Shown here piece after piece: positions 24,924 through 34,298 of a stretch of 49,513 nucleotides of DNA. The DNA is from Bacteroidales bacterium. Its GTDB lineage: Bacteria > Bacteroidota > Bacteroidia > Bacteroidales > P3. The stretch covers positions 1 through 49,513 of the forward strand of contig JAISTG010000039.1 in assembly GCA_031272705.1 (NCBI GenBank). Direction: 5' to 3'. Made by a program: the position numbers and the translations under genes. The notes beneath the pieces were generated by a model. That model did no database searches, was not told where the DNA came from, and saw only the letters and a program-made list of their open reading frames with translations. Position 1 is the first letter of the stretch. Every line of letters starts with the position of its first letter.

Positions 24924-26459
24924 ATGAAACTGCAAATCACACAATTAAATTCAAGAACACTCAATTTTGAATATAATGTCAAGCAGGCAAAATCCATTCT
25001 CAAAAATGCGAATGAAGATGTTATGACCATATTTCCCGAGTTGGCGTTGAGCGGTAGTCCTTTGTACGAAACGGTTCTATATGACAACGTTAGCAAACAG
25101 GCATTGGCTTCGGCAGAAAGTCTTTGCAATGAACGGAAAAGTTGTATCGTTGGTATGCCTTTACACAATGGTAATGAGAAATTAAATGCCCTGTTGTTCA
25201 TTGTAAAAGGTGAGGTGATTGATGCTGCAACCAAGCGTAATCTTACGGCTTTTGACCGCTCTTTTGCCAAGGGTAATGGCTTTGAAACGGCTCGGTATGA
25301 GAACGAAACGATAGCCTTTGGCTTTGAAACGGATTTTGAAGAATTTGCAGCAAAAGGCGAAAAGGTTGATGTGGTGATTTGCGTTGCCAATAACGTCTTT
25401 GAGGTGAATAAACAGCAGGAAACCATCAATAAATTCATACCTGCGGTTCGCAAAATGGCGTGTAAATTTGTTTATGTCAATCGTTGCGGTGCCGAAGGGC
25501 AGTTTGTATTCAACGGAGGCTCATTTGTGCTGAATGAAAAAGGCAATCTTTGCGATGAATTGCCACTCTTTGAGGAGGAAACGAAGATTGTAGATACTAA
25601 TCGTTTGAAACTTTTTACTCAAAGCCCGAAGGCAAAAATTGAAAAGATGTATCACGCTGTAATATTGGGGCTTAGAGATTATTTCATAAAGAACAACATT
25701 AGCAAAGCGGTGCTTGGTTTGAGCGGAGGCATAGATTCGGCTCTTGTAGCGAAGTTAGCCGTTGATGCTATTGGAAAAGAGAACGTTACAGGCGTGTTAA
25801 TGCCGAGCGAATACTCAACAGACCACAGCGTAAAAGACGCTTTGGATTTGGTAAATAACCTTCAAATAAAACATTTCATAATTCCCATAAAGCCATTGTA
25901 TGATACGGCATTATCATCTCTTAATGAGGTCTTTGCAAACACGCAACGCGGTTTGGCAGAAGAGAATATACAGGCACGCTTGCGGTGTATGGTGCTGATG
26001 GGAGTTGCCAACAAGACAGGGGCTTTGCTTCTCAATACCTCAAATAAAAGTGAGGCTGCGGCAGGATACGGAACGCTTTACGGCGATACAAGTGGCGGCA
26101 TCGGCTTAATAGGAGATATGTATAAGAAAGATGTTTGGGAGATGGCTAAATGGCTCAATCGCAATGGTGTAGTGATACCTGAAAATTCCATAACCAAAGC
26201 CCCTTCGGCTGAATTGAGTTATGGTCAAAAGGATTCGGACTCTCTGCCTGAGTATTCTTTATTAGACGAAATTCTTACTTTACATTTGGAAGGCAAAATG
26301 GACAGAGAGCAAATTCTTGTTAAGGGTTACGACAGCCAAACGGTTGATAAAGTGCTGCATTTGCTCAAAATAAATGAATGGAAGCGGCATCAGTGTTGCC
26401 CTTGCATAAAATTGTCTTCCCATACCTTTGGTATAGACCGTTTAATGCCCGTTTCCTGA
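24924..26459 (+). CDS. nadE: NAD+ synthase with degenerate N-terminal nitrilase domain
   Basis: A 511-residue two-domain NadE. The C-terminal synthetase (about 245-500) is intact: PP-loop LGLSGGIDSALVAKLA, then NTSNKSEAAAGYGTLYGD, and the final NEWKRHQ. It adenylates and amidates nicotinic acid adenine dinucleotide. The N-terminal nitrilase-like domain normally releases ammonia from glutamine. Glu39 (FPELALSG) and Lys104 (KRNLTAFD) are visible, but where ICED with the nucleophilic Cys is expected, residues 134-137 read FETD. The glutaminase may be inactive, making the enzyme ammonia-dependent or fed in trans. The protein is also shorter than many fused NadE enzymes. The stop overlaps the PAP2 start by one base. 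Confidence 0.9.
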   Translation: MKLQITQLNSRTLNFEYNVKQAKSILKNANEDVMTIFPELALSGSPLYETVLYDNVSKQALASAESLCNERKSCIVGMPLHNGNEKLNALLFIVKGEVIDAATKRNLTAFDRSFAKGNGFETARYENETIAFGFETDFEEFAAKGEKVDVVICVANNVFEVNKQQETINKFIPAVRKMACKFVYVNRCGAEGQFVFNGGSFVLNEKGNLCDELPLFEEETKIVDTNRLKLFTQSPKAKIEKMYHAVILGLRDYFIKNNISKAVLGLSGGIDSALVAKLAVDAIGKENVTGVLMPSEYSTDHSVKDALDLVNNLQIKHFIIPIKPLYDTALSSLNEVFANTQRGLAEENIQARLRCMVLMGVANKTGALLLNTSNKSEAAAGYGTLYGDTSGGIGLIGDMYKKDVWEMAKWLNRNGVVIPENSITKAPSAELSYGQKDSDSLPEYSLLDEILTLHLEGKMDREQILVKGYDSQTVDKVLHLLKINEWKRHQCCPCIKLSSHTFGIDRLMPVS

Positions 26460-27037
26460 TGTTGGATTACCTTATAGGTTTGGATACAAGGCTGTTTTAC
26501 GCTATCAATTCCGCAAGATGTAACTTTGCTGATTGGTTTTTTGCTGTCTTTTCTGCGCATTTGTTCATAGGAATTGTGGTTACGGCATTATCAATCTATC
26601 TTATGCTCACGTATTTCAAGCAAAAATGGTGGGTGGTACTTTGTTTGGTTGGGTTGAGTTTTCTTTTAGCGGACAGGCTTTCAGTACTTTGTTTCAAGGA
26701 TGTCTTTGAAAGGTTACGTCCTTCTCACGCTTTAGACAATGTATTCCTTTGTAAGATGAGCCATTTTCACTTACTTTACAACGATAAAGGAGGATTATAT
26801 GGCTTTGTATCTTCTCATGCTGCCAACGTATTCGGCATTTCAACACTTTTTTCGTTCTTTATACGCAACCGATATGTAAAAATGACTATGTTTTTATGGG
26901 CTATTGTGGTCTGTTATTCAAGAATTTACTGTGGCTATCACTATCCTGCCGATGTCATTTGCGGTTCGCTGCTCGGTATATTAACAGGGTGGGGGATTTA
27001 TCTCCTTTTCCGAAAGAGCGGAATAATGAAAAGGTAA
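26459..27037 (+). CDS. PAP2-family membrane phosphatase
   Basis: A 192-residue membrane protein with about six helices. The three PAP2 phosphatase motifs are KDVFERLRP, SSHAANVFG (usually PSGH) and SRIYCGYHYPADV, with the catalytic His residues in the second and third. It probably removes a phosphate from a lipid such as phosphatidate, phosphatidylglycerophosphate, undecaprenyl pyrophosphate or lipid A; the exact substrate is unknown. I start at the ATG overlapping the nadE stop (TGATG). The 3' end overlaps the converging YfhO-like gene by 40 bases. Confidence 0.87.
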   Translation: MLDYLIGLDTRLFYAINSARCNFADWFFAVFSAHLFIGIVVTALSIYLMLTYFKQKWWVVLCLVGLSFLLADRLSVLCFKDVFERLRPSHALDNVFLCKMSHFHLLYNDKGGLYGFVSSHAANVFGISTLFSFFIRNRYVKMTMFLWAIVVCYSRIYCGYHYPADVICGSLLGILTGWGIYLLFRKSGIMKR

Positions 27038-29154
27038 GCCAAAACGACAATCCAGCCTGTTGAAGCAACAATTAGACAAATTATTACATCGGGTCGTGAA
27101 TAATGAAACCAGATTTCGCTTTCACCCTTCGGTACTTTGACACTCATTAACGAAGTATTGATGGTGTTTATTGGGCTTTCTATGCCGTTTATTGTTGCTT
27201 TCCAGCCCGGATAACAGTTTTGCGATATGACTAAAACCCGTTCCGTATCTGTTTTGCACTGCATTAGGATATTGTTAGGCTCAAAGACACTTATCCTTAT
27301 TTGCGATTGACCCGAATACTGCTTTGTTTGGTTTGCATCAGAGGAGTAAGCCGTGTCCCGATTGAAGATTATGGCTGTGTCGGAACGGATTATGATATTT
27401 GGAAAGAATGCAACAGGCAGCAGGAGAGGGATTTCACGTTTGTCATAGGGCTTTAACATAGCCTCATGTTTCACAAGGTAGAGCGGATTGTAACTTCCAT
27501 ATTCTATTTCCTTGCATACCATACCGATATTTTGCCATAAGCAGTTGATATTGTGCTGTTGAGCGATGTCGGTTATTGATTTGGTTGCCTGTGGAACGGG
27601 GTATCCGCTTGGTATAGTGGCAATTTGTTTTGCGGATTCCTTATTTGTATGCTCTATATTTAAGCCTGTGTATCGCAAACAGAGCCATGATGTGAGTATC
27701 ATTTCAATACAGATTACCATTATCAACAATCCGTACTTAAATCGTTTATTTCCAAGTATTAAAATAATAAAAGAGGCAACCGTAACAATGATTTCAAACA
27801 CGGCAGTAAAGATAAATTTTCCCTCAATGCCATTATGCAGTAATCCTTTGATATTTAACGAATACAGATTGTGAAAAGCGTCAGGTGATTTAACGGAACA
27901 GAAAATCAAAACAGCCATATACATCAACGCAACGCCGCAAAGGAAGTAAATAAATGGTCTTTTATAGCGTTCTTCTCTGTCTTGCAGATATTTATTCCAG
28001 CCTATTACGGCAAGGATAAGCAGAGATAACATAAACCAAATGCGGAATAAAGCCACTACTCGTATGTAATTGAATAACGGAAAGATGTTAAATGCCAACT
28101 TATGTATTGGAGTAACATTGCCAAGCGAAACAATACCGCAGAATAATCCCCAAATAACGATAACTTTAAGCACATTGCTTTTTATATTTCTTAATCCCAA
28201 TCCGCAGAAAAAAAGATTCATCACCCCTATAAACACACTTCCCATTGATATATCAGTACCTGTGAAGCCTCCTTCCGTGCAGGCAACGTACGGAAAAAAC
28301 AATGACAACAGCCCTTTCAACGTAAATGGTACTGCGGTCGTTTTTTCGTACGCCACAGGCTTACCGCGTATGATGAAATCGGTGGAAGAAAGTATGGAAA
28401 TGATGTAAGGCAGCGACAAAACAAGACAAACCAAACCGCAGACAGCCAAATAAATAATCAGTTTGCGAATATATCCCTTTTCTTTCAGCCTGCCATTGCT
28501 CAAAACGTAAGAAACAAGCATTATAACAAATAACCAGAGCAGTACAAACACAAATCCCTGATACGCACCGCTTAAAAGCAAAGAGCCAAAGACCGCAAGA
28601 CAAATCGCATTCTTCATATCGGGCTGTTCAAGCAGGCGAATAAAATACAATAATACGAAAGGCATCCACACCATTCCGATTATCCAAGCGAAATGCTGAG
28701 TATTACCAATGAAAACGCCCGAATTGATATACGCAACGCTCATTATGAAGGCTGCTTTTGAACTTGTACCGAAGTGCTTGCTTAATTTGAAGAAGCCGAT
28801 AGCCGCAATAAACGCATACAAAACCTCTTCAATTCCCCACATCACAGGAATATATCTGCCGAAAAGGGCTAAAATCCAAGTAGGAAGGTAAAACAGATTT
28901 ACATCTATATGTTCCGGGAAGCCCATTGACTGATATGGATTCCACAAAGGAAGTATGCCGTTGTTCAAAGCCTCTGTGATGAAAATCTTTTTAGGTAGTG
29001 TCCAGTCGGCATAGTCATAGACGGGAGCATAAACAAGCGTTAGCAGAAAGGAAAGCACACTTGCCGTCAGCAATAGCAGATATACCATATTATTATTGCT
29101 TAACAATCCCTTTTTACTTCGCAATGGAGTTATGTATTTTTCGTTTGAACTCAC
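26998..29154 (-). CDS. YfhO-like multi-pass membrane protein
   Basis: A 718-residue protein with about a dozen membrane helices and a C-terminal extracytoplasmic domain. It resembles the YfhO/GT-C type family, with ITEALNNGILPLWNPYQSMG near the N terminus, a region often seen in YfhO proteins. In Firmicutes YfhO glycosylates cell-wall lipoteichoic acid; the role here is unknown, but a lipid-linked sugar transferase is plausible. I use GTG 29154 because the -7 element at 29183-29176 leaves a leader of about 15 bases; ATG at residue 23 is the alternative. It overlaps the PAP2 gene tail to tail. Confidence 0.75.
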   Translation of the reverse strand: MSSNEKYITPLRSKKGLLSNNNMVYLLLLTASVLSFLLTLVYAPVYDYADWTLPKKIFITEALNNGILPLWNPYQSMGFPEHIDVNLFYLPTWILALFGRYIPVMWGIEEVLYAFIAAIGFFKLSKHFGTSSKAAFIMSVAYINSGVFIGNTQHFAWIIGMVWMPFVLLYFIRLLEQPDMKNAICLAVFGSLLLSGAYQGFVFVLLWLFVIMLVSYVLSNGRLKEKGYIRKLIIYLAVCGLVCLVLSLPYIISILSSTDFIIRGKPVAYEKTTAVPFTLKGLLSLFFPYVACTEGGFTGTDISMGSVFIGVMNLFFCGLGLRNIKSNVLKVIVIWGLFCGIVSLGNVTPIHKLAFNIFPLFNYIRVVALFRIWFMLSLLILAVIGWNKYLQDREERYKRPFIYFLCGVALMYMAVLIFCSVKSPDAFHNLYSLNIKGLLHNGIEGKFIFTAVFEIIVTVASFIILILGNKRFKYGLLIMVICIEMILTSWLCLRYTGLNIEHTNKESAKQIATIPSGYPVPQATKSITDIAQQHNINCLWQNIGMVCKEIEYGSYNPLYLVKHEAMLKPYDKREIPLLLPVAFFPNIIIRSDTAIIFNRDTAYSSDANQTKQYSGQSQIRISVFEPNNILMQCKTDTERVLVISQNCYPGWKATINGIESPINTINTSLMSVKVPKGESEIWFHYSRPDVIICLIVASTGWIVVLAYLFIIPLFRKRR

Positions 29155-29529
29155 CTTTATCTTTATTTAGGAGTGCAAAAATACAAATTATTTTACAAAT
29201 ACGATAAACCAACCCGACAACATTACGTTATAGGGCTTGTTATGCAACATTTGGCAAGAACAAATGCAGGAAAATTTTATCAAAACATTATTCCGTAAAA
29301 CCGAAATAAAATTACGGTTTTCTATAATCAAATTCTAAAACGCTATAATTTGATTATAGATTTCTATAATTTGATTCCGGAACGCTATAATTTTCATATA
29401 ATTTTCTGTAATCAAATTATATGAAACGGAATTAGTATTTAGATATATGGAAATTTTATATCCGTACAATACTTCTTGACAAATAAATAATTATTGCCGC
29501 AAAGAATTTTTGGCTGTTAAGATTTTATG
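29155..29529. other. Gene-free stretch plsX-yfhO
   Basis: 375 bp with the YfhO -7 element (TATTTTTG, 29183-29176, minus strand) and the 21-bp array at 29305-29418. No other gene seen. Confidence 0.6.
29305..29418. repeat. 21-bp phased box/linker array
   Basis: Boxes at 29305 (AATAAAATT), 29326 (AATCAAATT), 29347 (AATTTGATT), 29368 (AATTTGATT), 29389 (AATTTTCAT) and 29410 (AATCAAATT), each exactly 21 bp from the next. Linkers are ACGGTTTTCTAT, CTAAAACGCTAT, ATAGATTTCTAT, CCGGAACGCTAT and ATAATTTTCTGT. Confidence 0.95.
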
Positions 29530-30471
29530 TTATGTTGTTAAGGCTTCACGCAGTTTTTCCGTGATATGCGAGTTGTAAATGCTCTTTGACTGCAACACCA
29601 TGCTCTTTATAGCCTTTTCATTACTGATTCCGTGTCCTATAATCACCACTTCATTAACTCCAAGCAAAGGCAAACCGCCGTAAATCTCGTAATTAAAACG
29701 CTTAACGTAATCATCAACCAAGCCTCTTTTAGCAAAGATGCGTGCAAATGCCTCAGTATGTTTCAGTAATAGGTTTCCAACAAAGCCATCGCAAACAATC
29801 ACATCTACATTTGACTGAAATATCTCTATCGGTTCAACGTTGCCGACAAAATTATACGATTTCTCTTCCTTCATTAAAGCAAGTGCGGCTTGGGATTGCT
29901 GATTGCCTTTTTCATCTTCCTCTCCTATATTTATAAGACCTACCTTTGGATTGTCAATACCCAGAGCCGTTTTGGCATAATTACTTCCCAGCAAACCGAA
30001 TTGACACATTACGTCAGGCTTTGCGTCAGGTACAACACCGACATCAACCAATACCGTAACGCCTCCTTTATCCTTTGGGATGAGAGAAGCAAGGCAGGGA
30101 CGTAAAACCCCTTCCATAACTCCAACACTGAACATTGCTCCGGCAACCATTGCTCCTGTGCTGCCGGCAGAAGCGAAGGTATCTATCTTATGCTGTTTCA
30201 GGTATTCAAAACCTACTGCCAGACTGCTGTCCTTTTTAGATGACAGAGCCTTAATAGGTTTGTCGTGCATATCTATTACTTCCGTTGCATTGACTATTTG
30301 AAACAAATCGGCAGATGCACCTTTTGCGTCAATGATTTGCCGTATTAAGTCCTCCTTACCAAAGAGAACTATTTGGTCTTCGGCGGATAATTCTTTTTGA
30401 GCCAAGATAGCACCCGATACAACAGCATTAGGAGCGAAATCTCCGCCCATTGCGTCTAATCCTATCTTCAT
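29530..30471 (-). CDS. plsX: Phosphate acyltransferase PlsX
   Basis: A 313-residue soluble enzyme that makes acyl-phosphate from acyl-ACP for the first step of phospholipid synthesis. It starts MKIGLDAMGGDFAPNAVVSG, the family hallmark, and contains FASAGSTGAMVAGAMF and CDGFVGNLLLKHTE. It lies 12 bases after rpmF in a yceD-rpmF-plsX operon. fabH, the usual next gene in many bacteria, is instead divergent on the other side of yceD. Confidence 0.96.
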   Translation of the reverse strand: MKIGLDAMGGDFAPNAVVSGAILAQKELSAEDQIVLFGKEDLIRQIIDAKGASADLFQIVNATEVIDMHDKPIKALSSKKDSSLAVGFEYLKQHKIDTFASAGSTGAMVAGAMFSVGVMEGVLRPCLASLIPKDKGGVTVLVDVGVVPDAKPDVMCQFGLLGSNYAKTALGIDNPKVGLINIGEEDEKGNQQSQAALALMKEEKSYNFVGNVEPIEIFQSNVDVIVCDGFVGNLLLKHTEAFARIFAKRGLVDDYVKRFNYEIYGGLPLLGVNEVVIIGHGISNEKAIKSMVLQSKSIYNSHITEKLREALTT

Positions 30472-30483
30472 AGGGCTGAGATA

Positions 30484-30669
30484 TTAAGCGGTTGCGCCCT
30501 TGTCTATCGCTAACTTGCCTCTATAATATCCGCATTCCGGACAAACTCTGTGAGATACTACCGCCGCACCGCAGTTATTGCAAGTAGCGATAGCAACAGA
30601 TTCCAACTTGTGATGTGTTCTTCTTTTTGCGGTTCTTGTCTGGGAGAACCTGTGTTTTGGATTTGGCAT
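30484..30669 (-). CDS. rpmF: 50S ribosomal protein L32
   Basis: A 61-residue ribosomal protein. MPNPKHRFSQTRTAKRRTHH is the L32 N terminus, and CNNC...CPEC forms the zinc ribbon (four-cysteine version). It lies between yceD and plsX, its near-universal setting. Confidence 0.96.
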   Translation of the reverse strand: MPNPKHRFSQTRTAKRRTHHKLESVAIATCNNCGAAVVSHRVCPECGYYRGKLAIDKGATA

Positions 30670-30699
30670 TTTATTTTACTTTTTTTACTGTTATACTTT

Positions 30700-31221
30700 T
30701 TATTTTAGTTTTTTCAAAGCAGCCCAACGCGGGTCTGTTTCTTCATTATCTTTCTCTTTTTGTTTGTTTTGGCATTCAATTAACGCAATCATACTCTCAT
30801 CACATTTGCTTTCGTCAGCCTCTCCATGCACACAGCGAAAGGGTTTGCCGACAAGCACGCACTCAAAAAAGAATTGCGATAAATCAAAGACCGTTTCCTT
30901 TTCGCTCAACATCACAACGTTCTCATCTTCAATCTCTACAGCCTGTCCGAACTTCAACACAAGATATTCATCGCTGCTTATCTTTATGTCTATCGGCTCA
31001 AGGCATCGGTCGCACGCAACAGTAATTGTGCCGTTGAACGTAAAATTTATTGATATTTCCCTTTCCGTTCTGTCTATTTTTGCTTCGCATTTCACATCAC
31101 AGGCAGTAATATCGTCATTCTCAAATCTGTCAAAAAGGCTTTTTGTTAAAAGATATTCCTCTTTACTTTCGCCCGTTGGTAAGGCTCTAACGTTAAGTAT
31201 ATAAGCATCTTTCGCAAACAT
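30700..31221 (-). CDS. YceD/DUF177 family protein
   Basis: A 173-residue protein of the YceD (DUF177) family, encoded just before rpmF in most bacteria. The conserved CDRCLEPI segment is at about residues 87-94, the C-terminal part has two further cysteines (CVHGEADESKC), and the tail DPRWAALKKL is characteristic. In some bacteria and plastids the family is tied to 23S rRNA processing or accumulation; the role here is inferred from this. It is the first gene of the operon. Confidence 0.88.
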   Translation of the reverse strand: MFAKDAYILNVRALPTGESKEEYLLTKSLFDRFENDDITACDVKCEAKIDRTEREISINFTFNGTITVACDRCLEPIDIKISSDEYLVLKFGQAVEIEDENVVMLSEKETVFDLSQFFFECVLVGKPFRCVHGEADESKCDESMIALIECQNKQKEKDNEETDPRWAALKKLK

Positions 31222-31251
31222 TTTATCCTTTTTTATTCAAATTAGAGTTTG

Positions 31252-31281
31252 CAAAGATACGCTTTTTTTTTGAATTGACAA
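31252..31281 (-). promoter_or_regulatory. yceD-rpmF-plsX promoter
   Basis: Minus strand TTG (31281-31279), a 19-base spacer and TATCTTTG (31259-31252), 31 bases before the yceD ATG. Confidence 0.7.
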
Positions 31282-31349
31282 TCCGTTTGCTTCAAATAAA
31301 ATCCTTTTCTTTGCATTTGACAACATTTTTTTCGCTTTCGCTTTAACAG

Positions 31350-31489
31350 AATTTGATTATAAATTTTTGAAATCAAATTACGGAAATCTATAATCAAATT
31401 CCGGCGTTCTATAATTTGATTACAGCACGCTGTAATTTGATTATAATTTTACGAAATCAAATTACAGTTTTACGCAATGTAATTTGATA
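31350..31489. repeat. 21-bp phased box/linker array
   Basis: Boxes at 31350 (AATTTGATT), 31371 and 31392 (AATCAAATT), 31413 and 31434 (AATTTGATT) and 31455 (AATCAAATT) are exactly 21 bp apart; a further AATTTGATA at 31481 is 26 bp on. Linkers are ATAAATTTTTGA, ACGGAAATCTAT, CCGGCGTTCTAT, ACAGCACGCTGT (a perfect palindrome) and ATAATTTTACGA. Confidence 0.95.
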
Positions 31490-31584
31490 TGAATATATCA
31501 GTATTTCAAAAGAATAGATTATGGATTTGTATCTCGGAAAGAAGGCTTTAACGGGTTAAAATTTCATATTACGGATTTTTTTTG

Positions 31585-31592
31585 TACCTTTG
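31585..31592 (+). promoter_or_regulatory. -7 element for fabH
   Basis: TACCTTTG, 34 bases before the fabH ATG. The -33 element is unclear. Confidence 0.6.
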
Positions 31593-31626
31593 CAAACTCT
31601 AAAATTGAAAAACACAGACAGAAACG

Positions 31627-32616
31627 ATGTTAAAAACTAGAGCAGCGATAAAAGCGGTTGAAGGATACGTGCCTGAATACGTACTAACCAACGATGAATT
31701 AAGCACAATGGTAGATACGAACGATGAATGGATAATGACACGCATCGGAATCAAAGAAAGACATATATTAAAAGGTGAAGGACTCGGTTCTTCTCACATG
31801 GGAGCGATTGTGGTTGGGAATCTGTTGAAGAATAACAACCTTTCGCCCGACAGCATTGAACTTATAGTGTGCTGTACCGTTACTCCCGATATGCTCTTTC
31901 CTGCAACGGCTAACATAATTGCTGATAAATGCGGCATAAAGAACGGTTTTGGTTTTGACTTAAATGCAGGCTGTTCGGGCTTCCTTTATGGGCTGACCAC
32001 AGCAACAAAGTACATTGAGTCGGGATTTGTCAAGCGGGCAATCGTAGTAGGAACGGAAAAGATGTCTGCAATTACCGATTACACCGATAGAGCAACCTGT
32101 CCCATCTTTGGAGATGGTGCGGGGGCTGTTTTGCTGGAAGCAACCGACGAAGAGACAGGTTATATGGACGGAATGCTCAAAAGCGATGGCGTAGGCAGAG
32201 TACATCTTCATCAGGTGGCAGGAGGCTCTTGCTATCCGCCGACTCACGAAACGATAGAAAAACGTCAGCATTATATTTATCAGGAAGGGCAGGCTGTTTT
32301 CAAATGGGCTGTTGTCAAAATGGCAGAAGCAACTGAGGAAATAATGAAACGCAACAACCTTACCGCCAACGACATTGCTTATCTCTTGCCTCATCAGGCT
32401 AATTTGAGGATAATAGATGCCACAGGTAAGCGTTTGGGCTTGCCGAATGAGAAAGTACTAATCAATATCGACCGTTACGGCAACACCACATCAGCAACCA
32501 TTCCACTGCTTATGTGGGAAAATATGCACAATTTCAACAAAGGCGACAACCTTATACTGACTGCCTTTGGTGCAGGGTTCACTTGGGGTGCAATTTGGCT
32601 CAAATGGGCAATCTAA
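31627..32616 (+). CDS. fabH: 3-oxoacyl-ACP synthase III (FabH)
   Basis: A 329-residue ketoacyl synthase III that starts fatty acid synthesis by joining acyl-CoA and malonyl-ACP. The catalytic triad is visible: Cys116 (AGCSGF), His256 (PHQAN) and Asn286 (YGNTTS). The N terminus MLKTRAAIKAVEGYVPEYVL, NDEWIMTRIGIKERH and the C-terminal FGAGFTWGAIWLKW fit the family. The stop overlaps the next gene by 13 bases. Confidence 0.95.
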   Translation: MLKTRAAIKAVEGYVPEYVLTNDELSTMVDTNDEWIMTRIGIKERHILKGEGLGSSHMGAIVVGNLLKNNNLSPDSIELIVCCTVTPDMLFPATANIIADKCGIKNGFGFDLNAGCSGFLYGLTTATKYIESGFVKRAIVVGTEKMSAITDYTDRATCPIFGDGAGAVLLEATDEETGYMDGMLKSDGVGRVHLHQVAGGSCYPPTHETIEKRQHYIYQEGQAVFKWAVVKMAEATEEIMKRNNLTANDIAYLLPHQANLRIIDATGKRLGLPNEKVLINIDRYGNTTSATIPLLMWENMHNFNKGDNLILTAFGAGFTWGAIWLKWAI

Positions 32617-33377
32617 AAGTTACTTTTCTCGGCACCGGAACTTCGCAGGGCATACCTGTAATAGGCTGTGATTGCGAGGTTTGTTCTTCGCACGACAGCA
32701 AAGACAAGCGTCTGCGTTCCTCTGTGCTGATTCGTGATACGGAAAGCACAACTCAGATTTGTATTGACGCAGGAACGGACTTTAGAATGCAGATGTTGCA
32801 AAACAATGTTAAGTATTTGGACGCTATATTGATAACTCACGCTCATATAGACCATATCGGCGGGCTTGATGAGGTGCGTTCGTTCAACTATATTCAGCAA
32901 AAATCAATCCCAATCTACGTAAATATGCCTGCATATCAGGGAATAAGGGAAATGTTTTCTTATGTCTTTAAGGCATATCATTATCCCGGCGTACCCGAAT
33001 TTGATATGCGTTTGGTTGCAGACTCGTTTCGGATTGGTACTTTGACCATTCAACCCGTTGAAGTCCTGCATCATAAGTTGCCTGTTCTGGCTTACCGCAT
33101 CGGGAACTTTGCTTACATAACCGATGCCAAAACAATAGCCGAGAAAGAGAAAGCAAAACTGCAAGGCGTTAGCACTTTGGTTGTGAACGGACTTCGTAAG
33201 ACGGAACATTTTTCTCATTTCACCTTGCAGGAAGCCCTTTTGCTCATTGCCGAAATCAAGCCTCAACGTGCTTATATCACGCATATTAGCCATTATCTCG
33301 GATTGAATGCCGACGTTAGCAAAGAACTGCCCGACAATGTCTTTCTTGCGTATGACGGATTGACGATTGACGCCTGA
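32604..33377 (+). CDS. Metallo-beta-lactamase-fold hydrolase (PhnP-like)
   Basis: A 257-residue MBL-fold protein. FLGTGTSQGIPVIGCDCEVC is the N-terminal strand with the cysteine-rich insert of the PhnP-like group (Cys23, Cys25 and Cys28 region). The metal motif THAHIDHIGG follows, with further His ligands in EVLHHKLPVL and THISHYLG. These proteins hydrolyse phosphodiesters; PhnP acts on cyclic ribose phosphates, but no phosphonate genes are here and the substrate is unknown. ATG 32604 overlaps the fabH end, so the two are translationally coupled. Confidence 0.85.
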   Translation: MGNLKVTFLGTGTSQGIPVIGCDCEVCSSHDSKDKRLRSSVLIRDTESTTQICIDAGTDFRMQMLQNNVKYLDAILITHAHIDHIGGLDEVRSFNYIQQKSIPIYVNMPAYQGIREMFSYVFKAYHYPGVPEFDMRLVADSFRIGTLTIQPVEVLHHKLPVLAYRIGNFAYITDAKTIAEKEKAKLQGVSTLVVNGLRKTEHFSHFTLQEALLLIAEIKPQRAYITHISHYLGLNADVSKELPDNVFLAYDGLTIDA

Positions 33378-33424
33378 AAAAGAAGATTTTATTACCCCGA
33401 ATGCAAATTTTTTTTCATTTTTGC

Positions 33425-33453
33425 TTGTTTTTAATTTTTTTTTTGTATCTTTG
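33425..33453 (+). promoter_or_regulatory. Promoter of the lipoprotein gene
   Basis: TTG (33425-33427), an 18-base spacer and TATCTTTG (33446-33453), 38 bases before the ATG. Confidence 0.7.
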
Positions 33454-33491
33454 CAGCCGTTAATATTTGTTAATTAAATAGGTAAAATACA

Positions 33492-34274
33492 ATGAAAACA
33501 CGTTTATTATTCATTTTAGCAGCGGTTCTTTTCGCTTGGTCGTGCGAAAATAATGATGAAAATATCGTCAATAAGGAATCGCAATTATCCAATCTAACGT
33601 TCACTGCCTGCAATCAGGATAAGGATGCAGGTAATGTAAGCGTACAATTCACTAATACAGGCATTCACATCACTCATTACGGGCTTCCGGTAACCTGTGA
33701 TTTTGATACCGTGCTTGTATCTTACACGTTCAACAACGGCGTACTTCGTATTACGGAGCAGGGAAGTCCTAATGAGGCTAACTGTATTTGTTATACGGAC
33801 GTATCTTACACCATTAACAACCTTCAACAAAACAACGTGAATGTAATTTTTGTTAATGGCGAACAGGTTTGGTGTCATAACGATCCGGGACAAGGGAATG
33901 ACAGCATAACAACAGGAGATGATTTGCTGCTACAATTCTTCACGGACACATTAAAAACGTTGGACAGCGTATATCTTGTGAATACGCCGACTGAACTTGC
34001 TTTGCACAACATACCTTTTGCTTCCATGTACAACCAATTCACATTTGATTTGAATACAAACTCGTTACTGATTTTTTACAGCGAGAATTACTCCGGTATA
34101 GACCACGTTACGTCAAGCGTTTCCATCATGGAAAGTTTGCCGGAGCAGGTTTTGTGGAACGTATATGTGTATTCAAACATTGCAACTGTCGTTCCGTCAT
34201 ACGTTTATGTGAAAAGGATTCCTAAAATTTCCTCTAACGTAACCGTAAATCTTAACAAGCAAATTATTTATTAA
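33492..34274 (+). CDS. Predicted lipoprotein of unknown function
   Basis: A 260-residue exported protein. MKTRLLFILAAVLFAWSC is a lipoprotein signal with Cys18 as the lipidation site, followed by acidic residues (ENNDEN), the kind of stretch reported as an outer-membrane surface export signal in Bacteroidetes. The N-terminal half (about 35-130) has several cysteines (TACNQ, VTCDF, NCICY, VWCHN) that could form disulfides. The C-terminal half is beta-rich. I recognise no family. It has its own promoter and terminator and so is monocistronic. Confidence 0.75.
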   Translation: MKTRLLFILAAVLFAWSCENNDENIVNKESQLSNLTFTACNQDKDAGNVSVQFTNTGIHITHYGLPVTCDFDTVLVSYTFNNGVLRITEQGSPNEANCICYTDVSYTINNLQQNNVNVIFVNGEQVWCHNDPGQGNDSITTGDDLLLQFFTDTLKTLDSVYLVNTPTELALHNIPFASMYNQFTFDLNTNSLLIFYSENYSGIDHVTSSVSIMESLPEQVLWNVYVYSNIATVVPSYVYVKRIPKISSNVTVNLNKQIIY

Positions 34275-34298
34275 ACATTTATATTTATATTATCAATG

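Larger units (their letters stand above)
31222..31626. other. Gene-free divergent region yceD-fabH
   Basis: 405 bp with two outward promoters and the phased array at 31350-31489 between them. Nothing else is recognised. Confidence 0.65.
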
